Part shown: piece after piece, positions 7,460-16,956 of the stretch
Layout: every line of letters begins with the position of its first letter
How positions within the stretch are numbered: position 1 is the first letter of the stretch
DNA from: Terriglobales bacterium
GTDB lineage: Bacteria > Acidobacteriota > Terriglobia > Terriglobales > Acidobacteriaceae
Length of the DNA: 64,000 nt
Direction of reading: 5' to 3'
NCBI GenBank assembly: GCA_035487355.1
Contig: DATHMF010000031.1
Span: 95,584-159,583, forward strand
Translations under genes and position numbers: made by a program
Notes under the pieces: model-generated
The model's database searches: none
What the model saw: only the letters and a program-made list of their open reading frames with translations
Told to the model about the DNA's origin: nothing

Positions 7460-9238
7460 TCACGTCGCCGGCCAGTGTCTCTTCATGGCCTTAGCGAACT
7501 GATCAGCGGGCAGCGTGTTGAGCACGTCTTTCTTTGTGAGCCAGGCGCGGCGAGCCTGCAAAATGCCATAGCGGATTTTTTCCAGGTGAGAGACGTGGTG
7601 CGAATCGGTATTGATGACGATCTTCACGCCGCGCTCGCGCGCCATGCGTAAGTGAATATCATTCAAATCGAGGCGTTCGGGATAGGCGTTCAACTCCATG
7701 GCAACTTTGTTTTTAGCTGCGGCATTCAGGATAGCGTTCATATCAAACTGGAAGGCGTCGCGGCGAAGCAATTGGCGTCCTGTAGGATGGCCGAGAATAG
7801 ATACATGCTTGTTTTCCAGCGTACGCAGCAGGCGCTCGGTCATCTGCTCGGGCGGCTGCTGAAAATGGGAGTGCACGCTGGCGATGACCACATCCATCTG
7901 CGCCAGAACATCGTCAGAAAGATCGAGCTCACCGTCGGCGAGGATATCCACTTCGATGCCGGCGAAAATCTTGATGCCACTGGCGTGACTCGACACTTTG
8001 CGGATCCGTTTGATGTGAGCCTCGGCGCGCTTGTCATCGAGACCATTGGCAAAGGCGAGATTCTTGGAGTGGTCGGTGATGGCGATATATTTGTATCCCT
8101 GCTTGGTACCGGCCTCGGCCATCTCTTCTATAGTGTTGCGTCCGTCGGTTTCGACGGTGTGCATGTGCACGTCGCCCTGGATGTCATCTTGGGTAATCAG
8201 TGCGGGCAGCTTGTGTTCTTCCGCCAGATCGATTTCGCCGCAGTTCTCGCGCATCTCAGGCGGGATCAGGTCGAGCCCCAGCTTGGCATAAATTTCTTCT
8301 TCGGTCTTTCCCGCGACGCGTTTCTCGCCCTTGAGTGTGGTCAGCCCATATTCATTCAGGGTGAAACCCATTTTAAGGGCGCGCTGGCGCAAAGAAACGT
8401 TGTGCGATTTCGATCCGGTGAAGTACTGCATGGCCGCTCCGAACGATTCCGGGGGAAGCAGGCGGACATCCACCTGCATGCCACTGCGCAGCTTGAAGCT
8501 GACTTTGTTCTCTCCCTGGGCGATGACTTCCATGATGCCGGGGAAGGCGAGGATTTTTTGTTTCAGCGCATCAAGCTGTTTTTCATTGGAGCAGGCTTTG
8601 CCGGTAACCAGCAGATCGAGGTCGCCAATCGTTTCGCGTCCGCGGCGAAGCGAGCCGGCAGGAGTAATTTTGTCTACACCCGGCGTGCCGCCCAGGTATT
8701 CCATGATCTTCTGCGCGGTTTCGTCGGCCACGTCGAGATGAAAGCGTCCCGAGATGCGGCGGTAATCCTCAATGCCTTTCAGGATCTTTTGCTCCGCCTT
8801 CTCACCCATGCGGGGCAGGGTGCGCAGCTTGCCCTCGCGCGCCAGCCCTTCTACACCGGCCAGATCGCAGATTTTGTAGGCGTCCCAGATGAGCGCGATG
8901 GTCTTGGGACCGAGTCCCTGGATCTTCAGCAGCTCCAGCATGCTGGGATGATATTTTTCCAGCAGCTCGGTATGCGGCTTCAGCTTGCCGTCTTTAAACA
9001 GTTGCTGCAGATGGCCGGCCATGCTCTTGCCGATTCCGGGGATCGCGAGCAGCTTTTTTTCATCGACAACCAGACCGGCGATGGGCTCGCCCAGCGATTC
9101 AATGGCCTCGGCGGCGCGCTGGTAGGAGCGTATGCGAAAAGGATCGTCGCCTTTAACCTGCATGAGTTCGGCGGTTTCGTAGAACAGGGTGGCGACGGAT
9201 TTGTTATCCAGGGAGCGCGGTGGTTGGCTCATGCCCAT
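7460..9238 (-). CDS. polX: DNA polymerase X family protein with PHP domain
   Basis: Bacterial PolX enzymes fill short gaps in DNA repair and carry a metal-dependent PHP exonuclease. The 592 residues fit the family. In order they have an N-terminal helical 8-kDa-like domain with a helix-hairpin-helix (LLAIPGIGKSMAGHL), a second HhH (IQGLGPKTIALIW), and the polymerase palm with GSLRRGRETIGDLDLLV holding the two catalytic Asp. The C-terminal PHP domain follows, with DVHMHTVETDGRNT, AITDHS, and the final INTDSHH metal site. A possible start two codons later (MSQPPRS) cannot be excluded. It is encoded downstream of nothing obvious on its strand and precedes the toxin-antitoxin pair. Confidence 0.96.
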   Translation of the reverse strand: MGMSQPPRSLDNKSVATLFYETAELMQVKGDDPFRIRSYQRAAEAIESLGEPIAGLVVDEKKLLAIPGIGKSMAGHLQQLFKDGKLKPHTELLEKYHPSMLELLKIQGLGPKTIALIWDAYKICDLAGVEGLAREGKLRTLPRMGEKAEQKILKGIEDYRRISGRFHLDVADETAQKIMEYLGGTPGVDKITPAGSLRRGRETIGDLDLLVTGKACSNEKQLDALKQKILAFPGIMEVIAQGENKVSFKLRSGMQVDVRLLPPESFGAAMQYFTGSKSHNVSLRQRALKMGFTLNEYGLTTLKGEKRVAGKTEEEIYAKLGLDLIPPEMRENCGEIDLAEEHKLPALITQDDIQGDVHMHTVETDGRNTIEEMAEAGTKQGYKYIAITDHSKNLAFANGLDDKRAEAHIKRIRKVSSHASGIKIFAGIEVDILADGELDLSDDVLAQMDVVIASVHSHFQQPPEQMTERLLRTLENKHVSILGHPTGRQLLRRDAFQFDMNAILNAAAKNKVAMELNAYPERLDLNDIHLRMARERGVKIVINTDSHHVSHLEKIRYGILQARRAWLTKKDVLNTLPADQFAKAMKRHWPAT

Positions 9239-9264
9239 TATTTTCTCATCTTATTGGGGGAAGA

Positions 9265-9339
9265 AGCTCTTAGCTCTTAGCCTTTAGCTTTTAGCCAAAA
9301 ACAAAAGCTTGCCGCAGATGAACGCAGATTTGCGCGGAT
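9265..9339. repeat. Text-like dispersed repeats upstream of polX
   Basis: Two word-like repeats lie back to back. The first is built from TTAGC and TTTAGC units (AGCTCTTAGCTCTTAGCC and on to 9296) and matches, in reverse, the AAAAGCTAAAAGCC units at 27736-27768. The second (GCCGCAGATGAACGCAGATT at 9311) resembles the GCCGCAGAGGAATGCGGATT text at 28711. Both families sit only between genes. Confidence 0.7.
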
Positions 9340-9412
9340 CGGATTTTGCGGGTCAATTCCCTGGGCTACAAAAGTAACCTCCCTGATGTAATCATGCATC
9401 CTAAAATATGGC

Positions 9413-10375
9413 ATGCTCCGTTCATCCGCGTTTGGCTTGCTTTTATGCGCAGCTTTGGCGCTTGTTCTTCCGCTGCAGATCGCCTCTGCTCAAAACACGT
9501 TGCTTCCTACTGCTCAAGACACGTCTGTTCCTCCTGCTCAAAACCCGCAAGGATGCACCGATCCGTCATCGGCCGATTCATGTACGCCCACGCCTGCGCC
9601 GTCGCAGCCGGCCAAGCCACCGGTCTGCGGCTTGACTCACCTGGATCGCTGCGCGGTTGACATTCTCCACGATCAGGCCGGAATCTGGACAAGCCCTTTG
9701 CGGCTCCAGTCGCACGACTCCGTCTGGCTCGTGCCATTTGCCGCCGCCACCGGAGTTGCCCTGGTTTACGACAAACAAGCCCTGCAAAACCTGGGGAGCA
9801 GCCGGAATCAAATCAATATCAGCAACAAAGTTTCTGACCTTGGCTCAGGCTACACGCTTGTCGGGGAGGGTGCGGGGCTGTTCCTCATCGGCTCGCTTAC
9901 GCACAATGAGCACCTCACAGAAACCGGACGCCTTGGGATCGAGGCGATCATTGACGCTTCGATCGTAGGTGAAGGATTGAAGCTTGCAACCAACCGCCAG
10001 AGGCCTGACACGGGGAATGGCAGCGGCGCGTTCTGGCCTAACGGTATGCGCAACTACTCGTTGAACAGCTCGTTCCCCTCAGGACACGCCATCGCCACCT
10101 GGGCTTTCGCCAGAGTGGTGGCATCAGAGTATCCGAATAAGCTGGTGGATCTGGGAGTCTATGCGGTGGCCACGGCGGTCAGCGTAAGCCGTGTAACCGG
10201 GCGCCATCACTTTCCTTCGGACGCGCTGGTGGGCAGCGCCTTAGGGTACTTGATCGGAGGTTACGTCGTCCGCCACCACTCCAGTAAGTACAAAGACCCG
10301 GCGTATTCTTTTCTGCCGATTGTCGATCAACGGACGCATACCTATGGTATGACCCTGCGATTCTTGTCACACTGA
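9413..10375 (+). CDS. Exported PAP2-family phosphatase
   Basis: This is a phosphatidic-acid-phosphatase/acid phosphatase superfamily protein of 320 residues. A cleavable signal peptide is clear (hydrophobic LLLCAALALVLP, cleavage near IASAQ). The three family motifs are present in the last 150 residues: KLATNRQRPD, SSFPSGHAIATW, and SRVTGRHHFPSDALVG. The region between the signal and residue 70 is Pro/Thr/Gln-rich with a Cys-rich patch. The catalytic domain should face the periplasm, and the likely substrates are lipid or undecaprenyl phosphates. A TAAAAT box lies 5 bases before the ATG with no Shine-Dalgarno, suggesting leaderless transcription. Confidence 0.93.
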   Translation: MLRSSAFGLLLCAALALVLPLQIASAQNTLLPTAQDTSVPPAQNPQGCTDPSSADSCTPTPAPSQPAKPPVCGLTHLDRCAVDILHDQAGIWTSPLRLQSHDSVWLVPFAAATGVALVYDKQALQNLGSSRNQINISNKVSDLGSGYTLVGEGAGLFLIGSLTHNEHLTETGRLGIEAIIDASIVGEGLKLATNRQRPDTGNGSGAFWPNGMRNYSLNSSFPSGHAIATWAFARVVASEYPNKLVDLGVYAVATAVSVSRVTGRHHFPSDALVGSALGYLIGGYVVRHHSSKYKDPAYSFLPIVDQRTHTYGMTLRFLSH

Positions 10376-10400
10376 TTCGCTGCCTTTCTTCCGTTAGGCG

Positions 10401-11060
10401 TCATTGTGCCGACATGCGGTTGCGCGCCTCCTTCACCAACTTCGTGAACCTGCGTGCCAACTCAAGGATGCGTTCTGCCTGCCTGCGTTGCACAGCTTCT
10501 TTCGGGATCAACTCTGTGCCTATGCCGAGCGCGGCTGCCCCCGCCAGAACGAAATTCAAAGCCGTTTGTTGGTTTACGCCTCCTGAGGCAACTAATGGTA
10601 CCTGCGGCAGCGGCGCCTTCAGCGCCCGGATATAACTGTCACCGCCTACCTGCGCGCAGGGGAAGATCTTGACCATGTCGGCGCCGGCCTTCCACGCCGT
10701 AATGACTTCGGTTGGTGTCAACGCGCCGGGAATAACGACAACCTCATTTTTTACTGCGAACTCCATGACGTCCAGAACGAGTCCGGGGCTGGTCAAGAAT
10801 TTTGCCCCGGCATCCAAACAGCGTCTCGCTATTTCTATATCTAGGACCGTTCCAGCGCCCACGACCATTTCCGGAATCCTGCGTGACAAATCGGAGATTA
10901 CTTCCATGGCTCCAGGCACAGTCACGGTGATTTCCGCGACCGGGATACCGCCGCGGTTGACGGTTTCGGCGGCAAAGCGTGCATCCTCGGCAGAAGACAC
11001 GCGAACTGCGGGAATGATGCCGACCTGCTCGATGCGAGCGCGAACTTCCTGCTTGTTCAC
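10401..11060 (-). CDS. eda: KDPG/KHG aldolase
   Basis: A class I aldolase that splits 2-keto-3-deoxy-6-phosphogluconate (or 4-hydroxy-2-oxoglutarate) to pyruvate plus an aldehyde. The 219-residue TIM-barrel has the standard motifs: IIPAVR (near 15-20), the general base E43 in VAEITVTVPGA, GAGTVLD, and the Schiff-base Lys K131 in DMVKIFPC. The phosphate loop VASGGVNQQ and GIGTEL close the barrel. The start is GTG with GGAGCCGGAAGG directly upstream. It lies 77 bases after the RND pump gene on the same strand but probably has its own promoter, since its function is unrelated. Confidence 0.95.
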   Translation of the reverse strand: MNKQEVRARIEQVGIIPAVRVSSAEDARFAAETVNRGGIPVAEITVTVPGAMEVISDLSRRIPEMVVGAGTVLDIEIARRCLDAGAKFLTSPGLVLDVMEFAVKNEVVVIPGALTPTEVITAWKAGADMVKIFPCAQVGGDSYIRALKAPLPQVPLVASGGVNQQTALNFVLAGAAALGIGTELIPKEAVQRRQAERILELARRFTKLVKEARNRMSAQ

Positions 11061-11137
11061 CCTTCCGGCTCCTTTGGCTGCCAGATCAGCAGACTTCTTA
11101 TATTTAGCTTAATTTGCGAGGCGCGAACGGAGCAGCG

Positions 11138-14100
11138 CTATGCGCTCTCCTCAAAGTCCGGCTCCGGTTCAGGGAGCTTGTCGCCTTCCTTCGCAAACCA
11201 CACGTACAAGGTCGGGAGCAAGAAGATACTCAGCAGCAGCGCTCCAACCAGCCCTCCAACAATGACGATAGCGAAGGGCCGCTGCGAGTCTGACCCGATA
11301 CCGCGCGAGAGTGCGGCAGGCAGCAAGCCGAACGTCGCTACCAGCATCGTCATGATGATGGGGCGAAGGCGCAGGACCGCTCCGTCAATAGCAGCGTCTT
11401 CCACCGTGTGACCCCGCGCGCGTAGCTGATTAATATACTCCAGCATGATGACGCCGGTTTGCACCGAGACTCCGAAAAGAGCCAGGAAGCCGACGCCCGA
11501 GGAAACGCTGAAGTGCGTTCCCGTGAACAAAAGCGCAAGCAGTCCGCCGATCGGCGCCATGGCCACGTTACCCAGGATGAGCAGCGCCCATTTGAGCGAA
11601 CGAAACATCGTATAGAGAATTCCAAAAATCAAGAGCAGGGTCAGCGGCACGATGACCAACAGACGCGCTTCGGCGCGCTGTTCACTTTCGTACTCTCCCG
11701 CCCAGTCCAGGTGGTACCCGCGCGGCAGTTGGACCTGCGCGTTTACTTTCTTGATCGCTTCCTCAACGGCGCCGCCAAGGTCGCGCCCGCGCACACTGTA
11801 CTTGATAGCGACGTAGCGCTGGTTACCTTCACGGTAGATTTCCGAGCCGCCATCCTGTTCCGTAATTTTGCAGAGTTGGGCGAGCGAGACCCGTTCTCCG
11901 GTCGGTGATAGCAAGCGAATGTTCTCAATGGCTTCCTTGGTGTTGCGGTACTGCGGAAGGTAACGCATTACCAGGTCGTAGCGCTGCTCACCTTGCAACA
12001 CCTGCGTCAGAGCGGTGCCTCCAACAGCGGTCTGGATGGCATCCTGAACGTCTGCGACGTTGATCTGATAGCGCGCCGCCTGTTGGCGGTCCACCTCGAT
12101 ATTGAGGTTAGGTTGACCCAGAGCTCGAAAGACTCCAAGGTCCTCAATTCCGTTGACCTGGCGCATGGTATTGACGACCTGATCGGCCATGGTCTCGAGA
12201 AGTTTGAGGTCATCACCGTAAATCTTCACGGCGAGCTCGCCTTTGACTCCGCTGACTGCTTCCTCCATATTGTCGGCGATGGGCTGCGAAAAACCCCAGA
12301 CGACGCCAGGAATTTTATCCAGTTCGCGCTGCATCGCGGCGATCAGTCTTTCCTTGTCTTCGTGAAACACAGGCCGCCATTTTTCCTTGGGTTTCAAGTC
12401 CACGAAGTACTCGGTATTAAAAAAACCCGTGGTATCCGTTCCATCGTCGGGGCGCCCCACCTGGCTCCAGCATTGAGTAACTTCGGGAAAAGAACAAAGC
12501 ACGACGCGGGCCTGGTTCATTACCCGGATACCTTCACTAGGTCCCGTGCTCGGAGCGAGGGTGCCGCGGACCCAAAGTGCGCCCTCATCCAGGTGAGGCA
12601 GAAACTCAGAGCCGATCACTCCGCCCACGGTGAGATAAAGGGAGATGAGCACGCCAAGAACTGCTCCGCCCACGGTCACCAAACGATGCTCGATTGCCCA
12701 TTTCACAGCGGTGCGATAGCGCGTTTTCAAGAGTTCCAATACGGGATTGCGCCATTCGGTCACGCCTTTGCGGAACAACACGCTGGATAGAACGGGCGCG
12801 ATCAGCATGGAAAACACGAGCGCGCCAAGGAGCGCAAAGGCCACGGTCCAGGCCATGGGATGGAACAGGCGTCCTTCGACCCGCTGCAGAGTGAAGATTG
12901 GCAAGTAGGCGGTAATGATGATCGCGATGGCGTAGAACACAGGCCGCTGGACTTCGTGGGCCGCTTCGCGGATGCGCTCCATCGGCGTCTTGTAGGTGGC
13001 GCCGCCATGGCCCATGTGGCGGACGATGTTCTCCACCATGACGACCGCGCCGTCCACAACCATTCCGAAATCCAGCGCGCCCAGGGAGAGCAGGTTTGCG
13101 GGAATGCCCTTCAACTGGAGACATGTCGCGGCAAACAACAACGAAAATGGGACCGTGAGTGCAACAATCAACGCTCCGCGAGCATTCCCGAGAAACAGAA
13201 AGAGTATGACCACGACCAGAATGATGCCTTCCGTAAGGTTATGCAGCACGGTATGCGTCGTGTAGTGGACCAGGTCGCTGCGATCAATAAATGAAACTAC
13301 CTTTACGCCCGGAGGCAAAATGTGATCATTCAGCTCTTTAACCTTCGAGTGGATTCCTGCGAGTGCCTCGTCCGCATTTGCGCCTTTACGTAAGAGCACG
13401 ATGCCTGAAACCACGTCGTCATTATCAATGATCTTGCCGTTTTCTCGAATGATGGCTCGCGCAGTCTGTCCGAGCCGGATCTTCGGGCCTTGAGCAACGA
13501 CGGCGATATCCTTTACGCGCAGTGGGGTGCCACTCTTGGTCATAATGACCGTGTTTTCGATATCGCGCACATTTCTGACCAGCCCCACTTCCCGAACGTT
13601 GATTTGCTGCAGACCGGCTTCGACGAAGCTGCCGCCCGCATTGGCATTGTTGTTGGTGAGCTGTTGCTCCACCTGGGACAGGCTGAGACCGTAGGAGACC
13701 AGTTTGTCGGGATCAATGCGCACCTGATATTCGCGGGTCGGACCACCGAAGCTGGCAACATCAACCACGTTGGGCACGGCCTTGAAGTTTTTCTCGATCA
13801 CCCAATCCTCAATTGCCTTCAATTCCATCACGTCGTAATTTGGATTCGTGCTCTTCAGCGTGAACCAGTAGATTTGGCCGACGGGGCTCCAATCCGTACC
13901 CATCTGGGGCACGACGCCCGGCGGCAAGCTCACTTGCGAAAGCCGTTCGAGGACCCTCTCCCGGTTCCAGGCATTCTCCTCTTCATCGTCGAAAATCAGC
14001 TTTACATCGGAAAGCCCAAAAAGGGAGAACGAACGCAAATGAACGACATGGGGGACGCCGTTCATCACCGTCTCAAGAGGAATTGTGACCTGCTGCTCGA

Positions 14101-14281
14101 TTTGTTCTGCGGAAATTCCCGGCCACTGCGTGATGATCTCGACATAGTTATTGGCAACGTCGGGATAGGCTTCGACGGGAAGCTGGTGGAACGAGATCGC
14201 TCCCCAGCCAAGCAGTATAAGTGCCGCTGTGAGGACAAAAAAGCGGTTCTCCAGCGAGAAATCAACAATCTTGCGAATCAT
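11138..14281 (-). CDS. Heavy-metal RND efflux pump (CusA/CzcA family)
   Basis: Inner-membrane proton-driven pump of 1047 residues, the length of HAE/HME-RND trimers. The N-terminus begins with the first transmembrane helix (FFVLTAALILLGWGAISF) and the periplasmic QLPVEAYPDVANNYVEI motif typical of metal pumps. The proton-relay region LGALDFGMVVDGAVVMVEN with its paired Asp is in transmembrane helix 4. Large periplasmic loops and a second set of helices after residue 860 complete the duplication. The C-terminal tail is acidic. The exact metal cannot be decided from sequence. Its ATG directly abuts the stop of the adaptor gene, so the two are translationally coupled. Confidence 0.95.
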   Translation of the reverse strand: MIRKIVDFSLENRFFVLTAALILLGWGAISFHQLPVEAYPDVANNYVEIITQWPGISAEQIEQQVTIPLETVMNGVPHVVHLRSFSLFGLSDVKLIFDDEEENAWNRERVLERLSQVSLPPGVVPQMGTDWSPVGQIYWFTLKSTNPNYDVMELKAIEDWVIEKNFKAVPNVVDVASFGGPTREYQVRIDPDKLVSYGLSLSQVEQQLTNNNANAGGSFVEAGLQQINVREVGLVRNVRDIENTVIMTKSGTPLRVKDIAVVAQGPKIRLGQTARAIIRENGKIIDNDDVVSGIVLLRKGANADEALAGIHSKVKELNDHILPPGVKVVSFIDRSDLVHYTTHTVLHNLTEGIILVVVILFLFLGNARGALIVALTVPFSLLFAATCLQLKGIPANLLSLGALDFGMVVDGAVVMVENIVRHMGHGGATYKTPMERIREAAHEVQRPVFYAIAIIITAYLPIFTLQRVEGRLFHPMAWTVAFALLGALVFSMLIAPVLSSVLFRKGVTEWRNPVLELLKTRYRTAVKWAIEHRLVTVGGAVLGVLISLYLTVGGVIGSEFLPHLDEGALWVRGTLAPSTGPSEGIRVMNQARVVLCSFPEVTQCWSQVGRPDDGTDTTGFFNTEYFVDLKPKEKWRPVFHEDKERLIAAMQRELDKIPGVVWGFSQPIADNMEEAVSGVKGELAVKIYGDDLKLLETMADQVVNTMRQVNGIEDLGVFRALGQPNLNIEVDRQQAARYQINVADVQDAIQTAVGGTALTQVLQGEQRYDLVMRYLPQYRNTKEAIENIRLLSPTGERVSLAQLCKITEQDGGSEIYREGNQRYVAIKYSVRGRDLGGAVEEAIKKVNAQVQLPRGYHLDWAGEYESEQRAEARLLVIVPLTLLLIFGILYTMFRSLKWALLILGNVAMAPIGGLLALLFTGTHFSVSSGVGFLALFGVSVQTGVIMLEYINQLRARGHTVEDAAIDGAVLRLRPIIMTMLVATFGLLPAALSRGIGSDSQRPFAIVIVGGLVGALLLSIFLLPTLYVWFAKEGDKLPEPEPDFEESA

Positions 14282-15430
14282 CTACTGTTCCACCGTGTTT
14301 TGCAGCACCAGGGCGTTCGCGGCCACCTGCTGCCCCGGCACAATGCCCGAGATGATCTCCTGCATGTTTTCCGGAAGCATCTCTCCAGCGGTAACTTCGA
14401 CGCGCTGGAACTGTCCATCGGCTAAAGGCATGAAGACCCAGTTACGGTCACGTAAATGCAATACAGCGCTCGCTGGTACAGCAGCCCGTCTCTCCGGCTT
14501 TTTGCCGTAGAACGTGGCGGTAGCAAACATTCCTACGCGCAGGAGTCCCGAATTTTGAACTTGCAGCCTTACCTTGGCGGTGCGGATGTTGGGATCGAGC
14601 ACCGCCCCAATGTTGTCAATCCGGCCCTTCAGGAGCTGGTCGGGATAGGCATTCAGATGAATGTCGGCGTAGTCGCCCAGGCGAATATTGGATAGTTCGT
14701 TTTCATGCACATCGCACAGTATCCAGACGTACGAGAGGTCCGAGATGGTGAACGGGTTCGGCCCGGAGAGCGCCTGAACCCCGGCCGCGTTGGTGACTTG
14801 CTGATCGGTGATGACCCCCGACACCGGGGCCACCACATCCACAATTCCACTTCCACTGGCATGATCTTTGTTCACGCCAAGAACACGCAGGCGGTCCGCC
14901 TTCGCCTCCAGATCGGCCTTGGCGTTCTGCTCTGCGTCTTCGGCGACTTCCATGTCCTTCTGGGCGATTGCACCCTTGTCGTAGAGAATCTTAGCCCGCT
15001 CCAGTTGCGTCCGGGCCAGCCTCTCGTCGTTGACGGATTTCTGGTAATCCGAAAATGCCGTGGAGATATCCGCGCTCTGAACTCGCATCAGCAATTGGCC
15101 CTTCTTGACTTGGTCGCCCAAGCGCGCGCGGATGTCCACAACCCGGCCCGAGGCAAGCGAGATGACCGGCACATTGCGCGACACATCCGGGTTCACTACT
15201 CCTGTCACCGTCAGGGTGCTTACCGATTGATGTTCGGCGGCGGTGGCAAGCGGGAACTGCTCGGGATGGTCCACCTTGACGATGTTGACATTGGATTCGT
15301 GCTCAACCTTGGGCGGAGGCGGCGCTTCGGCCTTCACATCTGCCTGCCCTTCTCCGCACGCAGCGAGGAGAAGACAGACGCCCAGCAATGAAAGTGCCCC
15401 GACGAAATAGTAAAAAAAACGTTTCTTCAT
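14282..15430 (-). CDS. RND efflux periplasmic adaptor lipoprotein (CusB/CzcB type)
   Basis: Membrane fusion protein that links the RND pump to the outer-membrane channel. It starts with a lipoprotein signal (FFYYFVGALSLLGVCLLLAAC, lipobox LAAC), so it should be anchored by lipid. The lipoyl/barrel-sandwich halves flank a long helical hairpin (SDYQKSVNDERLARTQLERA to EAKADRLRVLG), followed by a beta-barrel domain with the VWILCDVHENELSNIRLG motif and a C-terminal membrane-proximal domain. No His-rich metal-binding N-terminus is present. Its ATG overlaps the stop of the upstream channel gene in an ATGA, and its stop touches the pump start. Confidence 0.95.
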   Translation of the reverse strand: MKKRFFYYFVGALSLLGVCLLLAACGEGQADVKAEAPPPPKVEHESNVNIVKVDHPEQFPLATAAEHQSVSTLTVTGVVNPDVSRNVPVISLASGRVVDIRARLGDQVKKGQLLMRVQSADISTAFSDYQKSVNDERLARTQLERAKILYDKGAIAQKDMEVAEDAEQNAKADLEAKADRLRVLGVNKDHASGSGIVDVVAPVSGVITDQQVTNAAGVQALSGPNPFTISDLSYVWILCDVHENELSNIRLGDYADIHLNAYPDQLLKGRIDNIGAVLDPNIRTAKVRLQVQNSGLLRVGMFATATFYGKKPERRAAVPASAVLHLRDRNWVFMPLADGQFQRVEVTAGEMLPENMQEIISGIVPGQQVAANALVLQNTVEQ

Positions 15431-16713
15431 GGAATTACCTCCTTACCCACGGCAAGGTTCAATTGATTCGCCGCCATTAAATAAGAGCCGACCAGGTTGA
15501 TGTAATTCAGCTCCACGCTCCGGTATTCACTCTGCGCGTTCAGGAAATCGAGCAGCGAAGCGCCGCCGCGCTGATAAGAGAAGGTGATGATGTCCCGCAC
15601 GCGGACCGCTTGTTGTAAATACTTGGTTTTGTATGGACGCAGCAGGGTGAGGTCGCTCTCCAGCGTTGCATAAGAAGAATCCACATCGCTGAACACCTGC
15701 GCCTGGGTGGCATCGAGCAGCCGTTGGTTTCGATTAATGTCCAGTTGCGTGCGCAGCTTCTCTCCCTGGTTGCGGTCGAAGATGCGGAGGGGGATGCTGA
15801 CACTGGTACCGATAGTTTGGTGGTCAAACGGATTGTTGAACGAGGGATTGTAGGAATACCACGCGCTGACGGTAGGATCCGTTGAACCGTTGGCAACTGC
15901 GAGCTTGTGATCGGTTTGGGCTTTGTCTACGGCTTCGACGGCCGCTTTCAAATCGGGCCGCGTGTCCAGGGCGATCTTGCGGAACTCATCGAGCGGCGGT
16001 AGTTGGTCGGTGAAGTCAAATGGACCCGTCACGTCGAATTGCGCGACTGGCGTACGGTCGTTCAAGAGCGTTAGCAGTTGTATCTTCGCCGTCTTCAGGC
16101 TCTCTTCCGCGGCTTGCAGGTCAGACTCGTATTGTGACTGCTGCAATTCCAGGCGGTCGAGATCAACCTGCGCGATATCACCGGCCTTGTACCTTGTCCT
16201 GCTTACGTCGAGTACGTGGTCGTAGTATTCCAGGTTGTCTTGCGCCCTCGCCAGCACCGCTTTGGCCTGCAGGGTTTGCACAAAGTCGCTGCGCAAGTTG
16301 AAAAGCAGGGTCCTATCAAGATCAGCGTGGGTCGAGACCGCGATTCCGGTTGCCTTCTGTGCACTCTCCAGGCGCAATTCGCGCTTGTGCTGGCGCTCAT
16401 GCAGATAGCTGAAGCTGCTTACAAGCATGGTGCCGGTGAACGGTTGCCAGACTCCTTTGTAACGAGCGAGTTGGGTGCCATCGTTCGACAGGGTGAGCTG
16501 CGGGTTGGGGCGCAGATACGCGGTGATCTCCTGCGCCTTGGATTCATCAATACTCACCTTGTCTGCCAGCAACGTCGGGTTGTTCTGTTCAAAGCGCTGG
16601 CGGACCTGGTCCCAATTTAGAGTCAAGGGCGCTGGGGCCGGCGGTTGCGCCTGGGCCCAGCCCTGCGAGCTGCAGAGTATCAGCGCAAAGTAGAAGAAGA
16701 GCTTGTTTCGCAT
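15427..16713 (-). CDS. TolC-family outer-membrane efflux channel
   Basis: First large gene of the metal-efflux operon, about 428 residues. I chose the ATG at 16713 because it begins an ideal signal peptide (RNKLFFYFALILCSSQGWAQA); in-frame ATGs at 16725 and 16794 would add 4 or 27 residues. The mature protein has the two long helical repeats of TolC-like factors: NNPTLLADKVSIDESKAQ in the first half and ALDTRPDLKAAVEAVDKAQ in the second, plus the SVSIPLRIFDRN segment typical of CzcC/CusC-like channels. It overlaps the adaptor gene by 4 bases. Confidence 0.92.
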   Translation of the reverse strand: MRNKLFFYFALILCSSQGWAQAQPPAPAPLTLNWDQVRQRFEQNNPTLLADKVSIDESKAQEITAYLRPNPQLTLSNDGTQLARYKGVWQPFTGTMLVSSFSYLHERQHKRELRLESAQKATGIAVSTHADLDRTLLFNLRSDFVQTLQAKAVLARAQDNLEYYDHVLDVSRTRYKAGDIAQVDLDRLELQQSQYESDLQAAEESLKTAKIQLLTLLNDRTPVAQFDVTGPFDFTDQLPPLDEFRKIALDTRPDLKAAVEAVDKAQTDHKLAVANGSTDPTVSAWYSYNPSFNNPFDHQTIGTSVSIPLRIFDRNQGEKLRTQLDINRNQRLLDATQAQVFSDVDSSYATLESDLTLLRPYKTKYLQQAVRVRDIITFSYQRGGASLLDFLNAQSEYRSVELNYINLVGSYLMAANQLNLAVGKEVIP

Positions 16714-16809
16714 CGTTGATTCCATGATTCCATTTTGTTCTGCCAGCTTTAAAGGCGCCCAGGGAATGCCGCACACATCTTTTTTTCTAGTCATGAATAC
16801 GCCGCCGGA

Positions 16810-16956
16810 TTACCGGCGGCCGGGGAATGATCTTCGCTGCCGTCTTTTGCCGCCAGGCCTGCGGAAATAGTTCAGCAGGCCACCCACAGCGAGACAGGCC
16901 AGACCCGCGATGATGAAAACAAGACACGCGAGTTTGACATACGCATTCCAATCCAT
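16810..16956 (-). CDS. Possible 48-residue single-pass membrane protein
   Basis: A short open frame just upstream of the efflux operon on the same strand. It reads MDWNAYVKLACLVF, then IIAGLACLAVGGLL, then a short Arg/Lys-rich tail (FRRPGGKRRQRR) to a TAA stop. The pattern of one hydrophobic segment of about 22 residues followed by a strongly basic tail matches a real small membrane protein with the tail in the cytoplasm. GGAGA lies 11-12 bases before the ATG, slightly far for a ribosome binding site. Small membrane subunits occur beside some transporters, but I cannot name a family. Chance is the alternative. Confidence 0.5.
   Translation of the reverse strand: MDWNAYVKLACLVFIIAGLACLAVGGLLNYFRRPGGKRRQRRSFPGRR

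Noticed and set aside
7652..9280. 542-codon open frame on the + strand
   Set aside because: It is the antisense shadow of polX, whose motifs are complete on the other strand.
13490..14425. 311-codon open frame on the + strand
   Set aside because: It lies antisense to the RND pump and has no recognisable protein features.
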